Shown piece by piece: positions 56,004 through 64,000 of a stretch of DNA of 64,000 bases. The translations under genes and the position numbers were made by a program. Below the pieces are notes generated by a model that did no database searches, had not been told where the DNA came from, and was given only the letters and a program-made list of their open reading frames with translations. The stretch is from positions 992,001-1,056,000 of the forward strand of contig NZ_FNVB01000002.1 of assembly GCF_900108315.1 (NCBI RefSeq), given 5' to 3'. The stretch's first letter is position 1. Each line of letters begins with the position of its first letter. The DNA is from Saccharopolyspora kobensis. Its GTDB lineage: Bacteria; Actinomycetota; Actinomycetes; Mycobacteriales; Pseudonocardiaceae.

Positions 56004-56882
56004 ATGACCTCAACGCTGAGGACGAGTGCCGAGTCGGCAGTCGAGCAGCGCGTCCCGCCGTCCATGGTGGAGCGGCTGACACTGATCCTGGACCTGTTCG
56101 AACGCCCGCACACCCATCAGACCTTGGAGGACGTGACCCGGCGGACCCGCCTCCCCCGCTCCACGGCCCATCGCATCCTCGACCAGCTCGTCCGCCTGCG
56201 GTGGCTCGACCACACGACGTCCGGGTACCGGCTCGGCAAGCGCGCGCTCGGACTCGGCGGCCGCGAGATCGGGCAGAACGCGCTGCGCAGCGCAGCGGCA
56301 CCGGTGCTCCACGACCTGGCGATCCGCACCGAGCTGGTGGTGCACCTGGCCGTCCTCGTCGATACCGAGGTGTACTACCTGGACAAGGTGGGCGGCCGCT
56401 CAGCCGTCGAGGTGCCCTCGCGCGTCGGCGGCCGCGCCCCGGCGCACTGCACCGCGCTCGGCAAGGCCATGCTCGCCTGGTTGCCCGTGGAACGGGTCGA
56501 GGCCGAGTACCGCGACGCGGTCCGCCGCACCGCGCGCAGCATCGCCGATCCCGGCGTCCTGCACCAGGAACTCGACCGGATCCGGCGCCGCCGCGGACTG
56601 GCCTTCGAACGCGGCGAGTGCTTCCCGACGGTCGGCTGCGTCGGCATCGCGCTGCGCGGACGGGAAGGGCCGGTGGGCGCGATCTCGCTGGTGGGCGACG
56701 TGCAGTCGCCCCTGGAGCGGGTCGCTCCCCTGCTCGTCCAGGCCGCCCACGCCATCTCGACCGAACTCGCCACCATCGCGGACGTGCCGAAGCAGCCGCG
56801 ACCGGACCTCCCGATCGCCCAGCGGTCGTGGCCGAACGAGCCGGTCGCCCAGCTGCTCGCGGTCGGTGGTGATTGGTTGTGA
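56004..56882 (+). CDS. IclR-family transcriptional regulator, likely cluster regulator
   Basis: A 292-residue IclR protein: winged helix at about 20-75 (TRRTRLPRSTAHRILDQLV) and a C-terminal ligand domain with the usual HLAVL and GKAMLAWLP segments. IclR proteins respond to aromatic or other catabolic intermediates. It lies in the middle of the steroid cluster and has two of the TCCCG-N5-CGGGA dyads in its promoter region, so it is the leading candidate to bind them. Confidence 0.88.
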   Translation: MTSTLRTSAESAVEQRVPPSMVERLTLILDLFERPHTHQTLEDVTRRTRLPRSTAHRILDQLVRLRWLDHTTSGYRLGKRALGLGGREIGQNALRSAAAPVLHDLAIRTELVVHLAVLVDTEVYYLDKVGGRSAVEVPSRVGGRAPAHCTALGKAMLAWLPVERVEAEYRDAVRRTARSIADPGVLHQELDRIRRRRGLAFERGECFPTVGCVGIALRGREGPVGAISLVGDVQSPLERVAPLLVQAAHAISTELATIADVPKQPRPDLPIAQRSWPNEPVAQLLAVGGDWL

Positions 56883-57036
56883 AGTCCCCGGCTGCGGGGC
56901 ACCGGGCGATGATCGAGCAGGAGGAGCTCTGGGAAGGCGCGGCCCTCGCCTTCCTCACCCGACGGGATGGCAGGTCCGCCGGCTGACGCGCCCCTGTCCT
57001 GGGGCTCGAACCAGGCGCGACCGGAACGGGGGAACA

Positions 57037-57654
57037 GTGGCGAGAATCGCCGAGACGCGGCCGCCCGCAGCTCCGATGTCCGAGGACCAGGTGGCGCGCC
57101 GGGACCGCATCCTCGACGCCGCCACCGAACTCGGCGCCCGGGCGGACCTCGACCACGTGCAGATGAACGACGTGGCCAAGGACGCCGGGGTCGCGATCGG
57201 GACGCTCTACCGCTACTTCCCGTCCAAGACGCACCTGTTCGCCGCGGTCTTCGAGGCGCAGCTCGGCGCGTTCCTCGGGCGGTTGTGGCCGGCGGAGAGC
57301 GAGGACCTCGTCAACGACATCGGCGAGGCCCTCGTATCGCTGAGCCAGGAGCTGCTCCGGCGCCCCCGGCTGTGCGCCGCGATGGTGCAGAGCGCCGCCA
57401 CCAACTACACCTCGGGACCGTTCGGGTCGGCGGAGCGCGATTCGGCGCTGTTCCACGCGATCCTGGACACCCTCACCCGGTCCGCGCCCGGTGAAGAGGT
57501 CGAGAGCACCGTCCGCTTGCTGGTGTTCAGCTGGTGGGGCGTGCTCATCTCGCGGCTCAGCGGCAAGACGACCGCCGGGCAGGCCGAGACCGACATCCGG
57601 CTGGCGGCCCACCGGCTCGTCGGACCGTTGTTGTCCGGGCACCGGTTCCCGTGA
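57037..57654 (+). CDS. TetR-family regulator, KstR-like
   Basis: A 205-residue TetR protein with the helix-turn-helix VQMNDVAKDAGVAIGTLYRYF. This segment and its spacing are close to mycobacterial KstR, the repressor of cholesterol genes. It might bind the AGAACnnGTTCT palindromes at the left edge of the window. GTG 57037 is chosen for the GGGGGAA before it; ATG 57076 is possible. Confidence 0.78.
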   Translation: MARIAETRPPAAPMSEDQVARRDRILDAATELGARADLDHVQMNDVAKDAGVAIGTLYRYFPSKTHLFAAVFEAQLGAFLGRLWPAESEDLVNDIGEALVSLSQELLRRPRLCAAMVQSAATNYTSGPFGSAERDSALFHAILDTLTRSAPGEEVESTVRLLVFSWWGVLISRLSGKTTAGQAETDIRLAAHRLVGPLLSGHRFP

Positions 57655-57694
57655 TGGGCACCGGGACTCCGCCGTGCGAGCGCGAGGTGGGCGT

Positions 57695-58507
57695 TCAGGA
57701 GAACGTCGCGGTGACCTCGCCGAGCGGGTCGATCTCGGCGCGGAAGCTCATTCCCGGGCTCGCCGGGACCAATGGCCCCAGCGCCCCGGACAGCACGATC
57801 TGCCCGGCTCGCAGCGGGTCGCCGAAGGACCGCGCTGTGCGGGCCAGCCAGGCGAGCGCGGCGAGCGGATCGCCCAAGCACGCAGTCCCGTCGCCCTCCG
57901 AGACCAGTTGGCCGTCGGCGTAGAGCCGCATGGTGGTGTCCCGCGGCTGGAACTCCTCGACCGAGAACCGCCGGTCGGCCAGCACGAACAGCCCGCTGGA
58001 GGCGTTGTCGGCGACGGTGTCGGTGATCGCGATGTCCCAACCGGCGATCCGGCTGTCGACGATCTCCAGCGCCGGTACCGCGTGGTCCACCGCAGCGCGC
58101 ACCCGCGCCACGTCCAGCTCACCGTCGGCCAGGTCTTCCGCCAGCACGAAGGCGATCTCGGCTTCGACCCGTGGCTGCATCAGACGGCCGGACGGGATCT
58201 CGGCCCGGCCGGAGACGTCCATGTCGGCGAAGAGCACCCCGAAGTCGGGCTGGTCGACGCCCATCTGCCGCTGGACGGCGGGCGAGGTCAGCCCGATCTT
58301 GCGGCCCACCGCCACCGCGCCCCCGGCCTCCCGCTGCCGCGCGAGCTCCTGCTGCACGGCGTAGGCGAGGGCGATGTCGGTGTCGCCGAGCACGTCCCGC
58401 ACCGGTGCCGCGGGCGTTCCCGTCCGCTCGGCTGCGCTCAGGCGGGCGACCGCGTCGGCGATCGAGAGGTCTCGGGAGTTCTTGGTACCGGCTGTCGATG
58501 CACGCAC
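57695..58507 (-). CDS. hsaE: 2-keto-4-pentenoate hydratase, HsaE-like
   Basis: A 270-residue member of the MhpD/HsaE hydratase family with GRKIGLTS, the metal ligands in PRVEAEIAF and LEIVDSRIAGW. It hydrates the 2-hydroxydienoate released after ring cleavage. The aldolase and acylating aldehyde dehydrogenase (HsaF, HsaG) that normally follow are absent here. Operator g lies 43 bases upstream. Confidence 0.85.
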   Translation of the reverse strand: MRASTAGTKNSRDLSIADAVARLSAAERTGTPAAPVRDVLGDTDIALAYAVQQELARQREAGGAVAVGRKIGLTSPAVQRQMGVDQPDFGVLFADMDVSGRAEIPSGRLMQPRVEAEIAFVLAEDLADGELDVARVRAAVDHAVPALEIVDSRIAGWDIAITDTVADNASSGLFVLADRRFSVEEFQPRDTTMRLYADGQLVSEGDGTACLGDPLAALAWLARTARSFGDPLRAGQIVLSGALGPLVPASPGMSFRAEIDPLGEVTATFS

Positions 58508-58511
58508 GTCG

Positions 58512-60176
58512 TCACGTTCGCACGCTTCTCCGGGCAGTCCCAGCGCCAGTCCCGCTGTTCAGGACTCCCCGGGAGGTGAACACGAACCCCTCGTAGCCGT
58601 CGTCCCGGATCGCCTCGCAGCGTCGGCGGTAGGCGCCCAGCCCGGCCACGTACGGCATGAACCGGCGCGGCTTGCCCTCGATGTTCGCGCCCAGGTACCA
58701 CGAGTTCGCGCGGGGGAACAGCGTGGCGTCCGCGGCCCGCTGGACGTGCTCGGTCCACTTGATCGCGGCATCGCGGCGCACCTCGACCTGGACCGCCCCG
58801 GTGTCGTCGGCGTGCCGGATCAGCTCGGTGAGCCAGTCGACCTGCTGCTCCGCGGTCAGCACCATGTTGGCCAGGACCGACGGCGAACCCGGGCCGTTGA
58901 CGGTGAAGAGGTTCGGGAAGCCCGGGATCTGCACGCCGAGGTAGGTCACCGGCCCGTCCGCCCACGCGTCCTGGATCCGGTCGCCGAGCGGGCCGGTGAT
59001 GTCGATCCGCATGAGCGCGCCGGTCATCGCGTCGAACCCGGTGGCGTAGACCAGCACGTCCAGCTCGTGGAACCCGGCGCGGGTCTCGATGCCCGTGGCG
59101 GTGATCCGCTCGATCGGGTCCCGGCGCAGGTTGACCAGCGAGACCTCGTCCCGGTTGAACGTCTCGAAGTAGCCGGAATCGGTGCAGATCCGCTTGGTGC
59201 CGATGGGGTGATCGGTGGGGATCAGGTCCTCGGCGGTTCGCGGGTCCTCGACGATCTCCCGGATCTTGCGCGCGGCGAACTCGCGGGCGAAGTCGTTCGA
59301 CGCGCTGTTGGTGAACTGGTCCGGGAAGGTCTTGCCGAACAGCACACCGCCGTTGCGCCAGCCCGCCTCCAGCGCCGCCTCCCGCTCCTGCGGGGTGCAC
59401 TCCAGCGCCGGCTTCGGGTACGGCTCGTGCGTCGAACCGCCGCCGCTCATGCGCGATTTCCGCCGCCGCGCCGGGTATTCCGCGCGGATCCGGCGCTGCT
59501 CCTCGTCGGTGAGCTTCCGGTTCAGCGCGGGCACGCTGTAGTTCGGCGTGCGCTGGAAGACGGTGAGCGAGCGGGCTCGCTCGGCCAGGATCGGCACCGA
59601 CTGGATCGCCGACGAGCCGGTGCCGATGACGCCGACGCGCTTGCCCTCCAGCGCCGGGCCCGGTTGCGGCCAGCGCGCGGTGAAGTACGTCTCGCCGGCG
59701 AAGGAGTCGGCACCGGGGATGTCCGGCTTGTTCGGCGTCGACAGGGAGCCGGTGGCGAACACGAGGTACCGCGCGATGTGCTCGTCGCCGTCCTGGGTGC
59801 GCGCCGTCCAACGCGACGCCTGCTCGTCGAAGTGCGCGGCCACGACCCGCTTGCCCAGCTGGATGTGCCGGCGCAGGGCGAAGCGGTCGGCCACGTGGTC
59901 GAGGTAGGCGAGGATCTCCGGCTGGGTCGCGTAGCGCTCGCTCCACACCCAGTCGTTCTGCAGGTCCTCGTCGAACGAGTACGAGTAGTCGATGCTCTCC
60001 ACGTCGCAGCGGGCGCCCGGGTACCGGTTGAAGAACCAGGTCCCCCCGATGGCCTCGCCCGCTTCGAGGCAGCCGACGTCGAGTCCGGCCTCGCGGAAGG
60101 CGTGCACGGCGTAAAGACCGGCGAATCCGGCTCCGACGACCAGGACGTCGCGCACCTCGTGAACTCCGGTGGTCAT
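58512..60176 (-). CDS. Baeyer-Villiger-type flavin monooxygenase
   Basis: A 554-residue type I flavin monooxygenase. Two Rossmann motifs (GAGFAG at 15-20, GTGSSA at 185-190) flank the fingerprint region F159-A-G161-x3-F165-x3-W169-P. In the canonical fingerprint FxGxxxHxxxW the central residue is histidine; here it is phenylalanine. The enzyme should insert oxygen next to a ketone to give an ester or lactone. Its start overlaps the stop of the esterase gene (ATGA), matching a ketone-to-ester-to-alcohol sequence. Confidence 0.85.
   Translation of the reverse strand: MTTGVHEVRDVLVVGAGFAGLYAVHAFREAGLDVGCLEAGEAIGGTWFFNRYPGARCDVESIDYSYSFDEDLQNDWVWSERYATQPEILAYLDHVADRFALRRHIQLGKRVVAAHFDEQASRWTARTQDGDEHIARYLVFATGSLSTPNKPDIPGADSFAGETYFTARWPQPGPALEGKRVGVIGTGSSAIQSVPILAERARSLTVFQRTPNYSVPALNRKLTDEEQRRIRAEYPARRRKSRMSGGGSTHEPYPKPALECTPQEREAALEAGWRNGGVLFGKTFPDQFTNSASNDFAREFAARKIREIVEDPRTAEDLIPTDHPIGTKRICTDSGYFETFNRDEVSLVNLRRDPIERITATGIETRAGFHELDVLVYATGFDAMTGALMRIDITGPLGDRIQDAWADGPVTYLGVQIPGFPNLFTVNGPGSPSVLANMVLTAEQQVDWLTELIRHADDTGAVQVEVRRDAAIKWTEHVQRAADATLFPRANSWYLGANIEGKPRRFMPYVAGLGAYRRRCEAIRDDGYEGFVFTSRGVLNSGTGAGTARRSVRT
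58550..58564. promoter_or_regulatory. Cluster operator g (hsaE unit)
   Basis: TCCCGCTGTTCAGGA, one mismatch in the right arm of the dyad; lies in the last codons of the monooxygenase gene, 43 bases before hsaE. Confidence 0.6.
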
Positions 60177-61114
60177 GGTGCTCCTCGCTTCGCGGCTGCG
60201 CGCAGGTCGTGCCACAGCAGGTCGCGGGCCGATCGCCCGGCCCGCAGCGGCAGGATGGTCAGGAATCCGTGGAACAGGCCCGGGTAGTGCCGGTGCGTCA
60301 CCGCCACCCCGTCCCGCGCCAGGGCCACCGCGTAGGCCCGGCCTTCGTCGGCCAGCGGGTCCAGGCCGGCGGTCACGACGATGGCGGGCGGCAGACCGCG
60401 GAAGGTGTCCGCGGCCAGCGGTTCGACCTGGTACCGGGGTTCGACCGCGCCGTCGGCGGGCAGGTACTGGCGCCAGTACCACTCCATGGCGGCCTTGGTG
60501 TTGCCGTAACCGGTGCCGCGTTCGCGGTAGCTCGCGGTGTCGCAAGCGGGATCGAGCGCGGGGTAGATGAGCACTTGAGCCGCCACCGCAGGCCCTCCGG
60601 CGTCCCTGGCCAGCAGGCAGGCGCTGGCCGCGAGGTTGCCGCCGGCGCTGTCACCGGCGATCAGCAGCCGGTCCGGGTCTCCCCCGAGCTCGCGGGCGTT
60701 CTCGGCAGCCCAGGTCAGCGCGGCGAAGGCGTCGTGGGCTGCCGCGGGTGCCTTGTGCTCCGGTGCCAGCCGGTAGTCCACCGAGATCACCACCGACTCC
60801 GTTCCTGCCGACAGCTCGCGGCAGAACCCGTCGTGCGACTCGATGTCGCAGAACACGAAGCCGCCGCCGTGGCAGAAGACGACCACCGGCAGCACCCCGT
60901 CCCCGTCGCGGTGCGGGAAGTACAGGCGGACCGGAATCTCGCCGCCGGGCCCGGGAATCCTCCGGTCTTCGGTCTTGGCCACGACGTCCGGGTTGCGCAC
61001 CGGTTGCCGCCGGGCCGCGATGGCGGCGCGTGCTTCGGGTCCGGTCATCTCCTCGACCCGCGGAAAATCCGCGTCGAGCGACCGGATGACCGCCGCGACC
61101 TCTTCGTCGAACAC
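60173..61114 (-). CDS. Alpha/beta hydrolase, hormone-sensitive-lipase family
   Basis: A 313-residue esterase with the oxyanion motif HGGG (from H82), GDSAGG nucleophile elbow, and histidine in LFHGF. It is the first gene of a two-gene unit with the Baeyer-Villiger enzyme and is expected to hydrolyse its ester product. Confidence 0.88.
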   Translation of the reverse strand: MFDEEVAAVIRSLDADFPRVEEMTGPEARAAIAARRQPVRNPDVVAKTEDRRIPGPGGEIPVRLYFPHRDGDGVLPVVVFCHGGGFVFCDIESHDGFCRELSAGTESVVISVDYRLAPEHKAPAAAHDAFAALTWAAENARELGGDPDRLLIAGDSAGGNLAASACLLARDAGGPAVAAQVLIYPALDPACDTASYRERGTGYGNTKAAMEWYWRQYLPADGAVEPRYQVEPLAADTFRGLPPAIVVTAGLDPLADEGRAYAVALARDGVAVTHRHYPGLFHGFLTILPLRAGRSARDLLWHDLRAAAKRGAP

Positions 61115-61267
61115 GATCGCCCTCCTCGGCGCAGCCGTTCAACCGGGCATGGAAACCCTTACGGCGCAACGTCTTCTGCTTGGCGCGGTGGGACCATACA
61201 CGCGGGGGAACCGGCGGAGCGAGGCCGATTCCCGGTCAGTGGGCCGCAAGCACGGGCTCGCGCCTGC

Positions 61268-62596
61268 TCACGTCGCGGCACCAGTGCGCGTCTCGACCTC
61301 CCGCGACAGATCGCGACCGCGGGTCTCACCGGTGCGCCAGATGGCCAGCAGCGTCACGAGGCCGCAGGCGCCCGCCAGCACCGCCAGCGGAGTGCTCGAC
61401 GGCACGCCCGAGACGGTGAACACGCTGCTGGCGAGCAGCGGCGTGAAGCCTCCGCCGACGAGTGCGCCCACCTGGTAGCCGAGCGAGACGCCGGTGTAGC
61501 GGACGCCAGTGCCGAACATCTCCGACAGCAGCGGGCCGAGCGGCGCGTACATCGCGTTCTGGAGCAACTGCCCCAGCGCCATGCCCACGAACAGCAGAGC
61601 CACCACCTTCGTGTTGACCAGGGCGTACATCGGGAAGGCCAGCAGCACGATCCCCGCTGCACCGCCGACCACCACGGTCCGGCGGCCGAGGTGGTCCGAC
61701 AGCACGGAGAACAGCGGGATGGCCACCAGCCCGATCACGGCGGTGATCAGCACTCCGGTCACCACGTCGGCGGTGTCGTACCCGATGGACCGGCCGTAGG
61801 TGATCATGAAGGTGCTGATCAACGCGGTCAGCGCGAACGGGCCGATGCCGACGGCGCTGGCGAGCAGGAAGGTGCCGGGATTGCGCAGCACCTCCACCAG
61901 CGGGACCTTCGGCTTGTCCGCGGCGCTCCGCGACTGCTCGAACAGCGGGCTCTCGGTGATGCTGATCCGCACGTACAGCCCGACGCCGAGCAGCACCGCG
62001 CTGAACAGGAACGGCACCCGCCAACCCCAGGACATCAGCTGCTCCTCGGGCAGCCTGGTCACCAGTGCGACCGCGATCGTCGAGAGCACCGAGCCCAGCG
62101 GCGAACCCATCTGCAGCAGACCGTTCCACAGGCCCCTGCGCCCGGCGTCGGCGTGCTCGACGACCATCAGCGTCGCACCGGCCCATTCACCGCCGATGGC
62201 CACGCCCTGCACGATCCGGCACAGCACCAGCAGAACCGGCGCCCACACCCCGATCACGTGGTAGGTCGGCAGCAGGCCGATCAGCACGCTCGCCAGCCCC
62301 ATCATGACCATGGTGACCACGAGCATCGACTTGCGGCCCATCCGGTCGCCGAAGTGCCCGAAGACGATCCCGCCGACGGGCCGGGCGACGTAACCGACGG
62401 CCAGCGTCCCGAACGAGGCGATGGTGCCGACCACCGGGTCGGATCCGGGGAAGAACAGCTCGCCGAAGACGATGGCGGCCAGCGTTCCGTAGAGCAGGAA
62501 GTCGTAGTACTCGATGACGGTGCCGAGCAGGCCGGACAGCGCGACCTTGCGCAGCACGGCCTGGTCGGGAGATCTACGCACGGCGGTTTCGGACAT
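61268..62596 (-). CDS. MFS transporter, metabolite:H+ symporter type
   Basis: A 442-residue protein with 12 predicted helices and the motif GHFGDRMGRKSML between helices 2 and 3, plus VEHADAGRRG, typical of the MHS (ProP/KgtP/ShiA) family. It probably imports an organic acid substrate of the cluster. A short dyad (TCCGTTGTCGGA) lies just before its start. Confidence 0.85.
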   Translation of the reverse strand: MSETAVRRSPDQAVLRKVALSGLLGTVIEYYDFLLYGTLAAIVFGELFFPGSDPVVGTIASFGTLAVGYVARPVGGIVFGHFGDRMGRKSMLVVTMVMMGLASVLIGLLPTYHVIGVWAPVLLVLCRIVQGVAIGGEWAGATLMVVEHADAGRRGLWNGLLQMGSPLGSVLSTIAVALVTRLPEEQLMSWGWRVPFLFSAVLLGVGLYVRISITESPLFEQSRSAADKPKVPLVEVLRNPGTFLLASAVGIGPFALTALISTFMITYGRSIGYDTADVVTGVLITAVIGLVAIPLFSVLSDHLGRRTVVVGGAAGIVLLAFPMYALVNTKVVALLFVGMALGQLLQNAMYAPLGPLLSEMFGTGVRYTGVSLGYQVGALVGGGFTPLLASSVFTVSGVPSSTPLAVLAGACGLVTLLAIWRTGETRGRDLSREVETRTGAAT

Positions 62597-62627
62597 CTTC
62601 GACTCCGTTGTCGGATCCGGGAACTTC

Positions 62628-63593
62628 TCAGTCCAAAGCGGACAATGCTGCGACCAGCGGTTCGACCTCCGCGGCCTTCGCGGCCCCGAAGTCGACGTAG
62701 TTCAGCCCCAGTTCGTCCTGCCGCTGCAGCAGCTGCTCGACGCACTGCTCGACGGTCCCGACCAGCAGGCCCGCGGACCGCCGCCCGACTTCCGGATCGA
62801 CCGCGTAGGCGCGGCACACCTCGGCGAGCGCGGCGTCGGTCTGCCGCGGGCTGTCCACCACCCGGCAGGTCCAGGTGATCGACAGGTAGTCCAGCTGGTC
62901 GGGGTCACGTCCGGCGCGTTCCGCCGCCTCCCGGACCCACGCGATCTTGCGCGCCATCCGGTCCGGCAGCATGTCCTCGATGACGGCCGCGTCGTAGGCG
63001 GAGCCGTGTCGCAGGTTCGAGTGGATCCCGGCGATCTGCGCGTGCTCCCCGGCCATGGTGAGCATCCGCTTCCCGCCGCCACCGATCAGCAGCGGCGGGT
63101 GCGGGGTCTGCACCGGCGCCGGGACCCCGGCCAGCCCGGTCACGGAGTAGGCCGCGCCCTCGTGGTGCACCGGCCGACCGGCGAACAGCGCCTTGATGAC
63201 CCCCACCGACTCCGCCAGCCGGTCGACGCGCTGTCCCGGCGGGTCGTAGGGCAGACCGGCCGCGGCGTACTCGGCCGCCAGGTAACCGGCGCCCAGGCCG
63301 AGGTCCAGCCGACCGCCGGAGAGCACGTCGATGCTGGCCGCGGCGTGGTGGGTGATCACCGGGTGCCGGTAGTCGTTGCACAGCACCAGCGCCATGACCC
63401 GCAACCGCCGGGTGCTCATCGCGATGGCGGTCAGCGCGGCGACCGGATCCACCCGCCCGACCATGAAGTGGTCGGACACCGACAGCGCGGACAGCCCGCT
63501 GTCGTCCAGCCGGCGCAGCTCCGCCTGCCACGCCGCCACATCACGCCCGAGCGCCGGCGCGTAGAGCGCGGTCTTGATGGGTCTGCTCGGCAT
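62628..63593 (-). CDS. Luciferase-like (LLM class, probably F420-dependent) oxidoreductase
   Basis: A 321-residue TIM-barrel protein of the luciferase-like monooxygenase superfamily, close in pattern to the TIGR03621 F420-dependent group (SVSDHFM, YRHPVITHHAAASIDVLSGG, LGLGAGYLAAEY). It may reduce or oxidise a steroid ketone or alkene. It lies 31 bases upstream of the MFS gene. Confidence 0.82.
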   Translation of the reverse strand: MPSRPIKTALYAPALGRDVAAWQAELRRLDDSGLSALSVSDHFMVGRVDPVAALTAIAMSTRRLRVMALVLCNDYRHPVITHHAAASIDVLSGGRLDLGLGAGYLAAEYAAAGLPYDPPGQRVDRLAESVGVIKALFAGRPVHHEGAAYSVTGLAGVPAPVQTPHPPLLIGGGGKRMLTMAGEHAQIAGIHSNLRHGSAYDAAVIEDMLPDRMARKIAWVREAAERAGRDPDQLDYLSITWTCRVVDSPRQTDAALAEVCRAYAVDPEVGRRSAGLLVGTVEQCVEQLLQRQDELGLNYVDFGAAKAAEVEPLVAALSALD

Positions 63594-63599
63594 CGGCGC

Positions 63600-64000
63600 T
63601 CATCCCACCGGGCCGACGGCGGGCGCGAAGCGCGATGCGAAGGCGTGGATGCTGGCCACCACGTGGTCGAGCTCCGCTGCCGTGGTGCCGTGGCTCATCC
63701 CCAGCGACATGCCGCGCTCGAACACCGCGTCGGCGTTGGGCAGCCCGCCCTCGGGAACCCGGTGCTCGACGCCCCGCATCATCGGGTGCCGGGTGATGTT
63801 GCCGCTCCACACCGTGCGCGTGTCGATGCCCGCGGCTTCGAGCGATTCCTGCAGGTCGCTGCGCGCGAACCCGGCCCCGGGCCGGACCATCACCGGGTAG
63901 CACAGCCAGGCGGTGCGCCAGTCCGGCAGCTGGCGGGGCAGCGAGAACAACGCGGGGTAGCTGCCGAAGGCGTCGTTGAAGGCGTCGAAGATCTCCGCAC
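63600..64000 (-). CDS. DegT/DnrJ/EryC1-family aminotransferase, C-terminal part
   Basis: The last 133 residues of a PLP-dependent aminotransferase; the gene runs off the right edge. The segment WSGNITRHPMMRG and the SLGMSHGTTAAELDHVVASI ending are those of the DegT/RfbH-like family. Six bases separate it from the luciferase-like gene, so these are co-transcribed. Its presence next to steroid genes is unusual and may mean sugar or amine modification. Confidence 0.75.
   Translation of the reverse strand, partial: AEIFDAFNDAFGSYPALFSLPRQLPDWRTAWLCYPVMVRPGAGFARSDLQESLEAAGIDTRTVWSGNITRHPMMRGVEHRVPEGGLPNADAVFERGMSLGMSHGTTAAELDHVVASIHAFASRFAPAVGPVG

Noticed and set aside
56885..56898. CCCCG-GCTG-CGGGG repeat after the IclR gene as an operator
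   Set aside because: Spacing is four and it lies at the gene end; a weak terminator at most.
61131..61148. GCCGTTCAACCGGGC before the esterase gene as an eighth cluster operator
   Set aside because: Only one half resembles the consensus and the spacing is wrong; not counted.
1..64000. tRNA, rRNA, CRISPR array or insertion sequence
   Set aside because: No cloverleaf with a GGTTCRA arm, no regularly spaced repeats and no transposase-like protein were seen by reading; a covariance-model scan was not possible.

Overview
The window is high-GC actinobacterial DNA. The mix of genes (peptide ABC system, many DUF-type stress proteins, an actinobacterial cytochrome bd, Ksh/Kst/Hsa-type steroid genes, F420-type luciferase-like enzymes) suggests a Pseudonocardiales genome such as Saccharopolyspora or a relative; this is judged from protein character only. 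No rRNA, tRNA, CRISPR array or insertion sequence was found.

Layout. (1) 1-1.1 kb: a phosphotriesterase-family hydrolase, with two AGAACnnGTTCT palindromes at the left edge that fit the KstR steroid-regulator consensus. (2) 1.6-5.5 kb: a compact, translationally coupled three-gene operon: an NrtR-like Nudix/winged-helix protein, a nucleosidase with an extra C-terminal module, and a four-helix membrane protein. The last two share a near-identical 14-residue motif. It ends in a strong terminator and looks like an undescribed nucleotide-sensing conflict (defence-like) system. (3) 5.8-11.1 kb: a 2-hydroxyacid module (FAD/Fe-S dehydrogenase, TRAP-type permease, small membrane protein, GntR regulator). 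(4) 11.3-14.3 kb: a GCS2 ligase, a membrane protein and a DUF899 protein. (5) 14.6-22.8 kb: an Lrp/AsnC-type regulator divergent from a complete oligopeptide ABC importer and an S12 serine hydrolase.

(6) 22.9-45.4 kb: a stress/stationary-phase island of small conserved actinobacterial proteins, a GreA-type factor, cydAB, hydrolases, an ATP-grasp enzyme, an FUSC protein and an SDR/mannose-6-phosphate isomerase pair. Several genes have sigma-B-like promoters (GTTT-N14-16-GGGTAT). Decay is visible: a manganese catalase lacking its last metal ligand, and a membrane-protein gene with an internal deletion. A hexanucleotide G-rich repeat lies at 26.5 kb.

(7) 45.4-64 kb: a steroid-type catabolic cluster with ketosteroid isomerase, KshA oxygenase, two KstD-like dehydrogenases, HsaA- and HsaC-like ring-opening enzymes, an HsaE-like hydratase, SDRs, a Baeyer-Villiger monooxygenase coupled to an esterase, an MHS-type transporter, a luciferase-like oxidoreductase and the end of a DegT-type aminotransferase. 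IclR and KstR-like TetR regulators sit inside it. A 15-bp palindrome, TCCCG-N5-CGGGA, is found in front of essentially every transcription unit from 48.4 to 58.6 kb and is the likely operator of this regulon, probably bound by the IclR protein.
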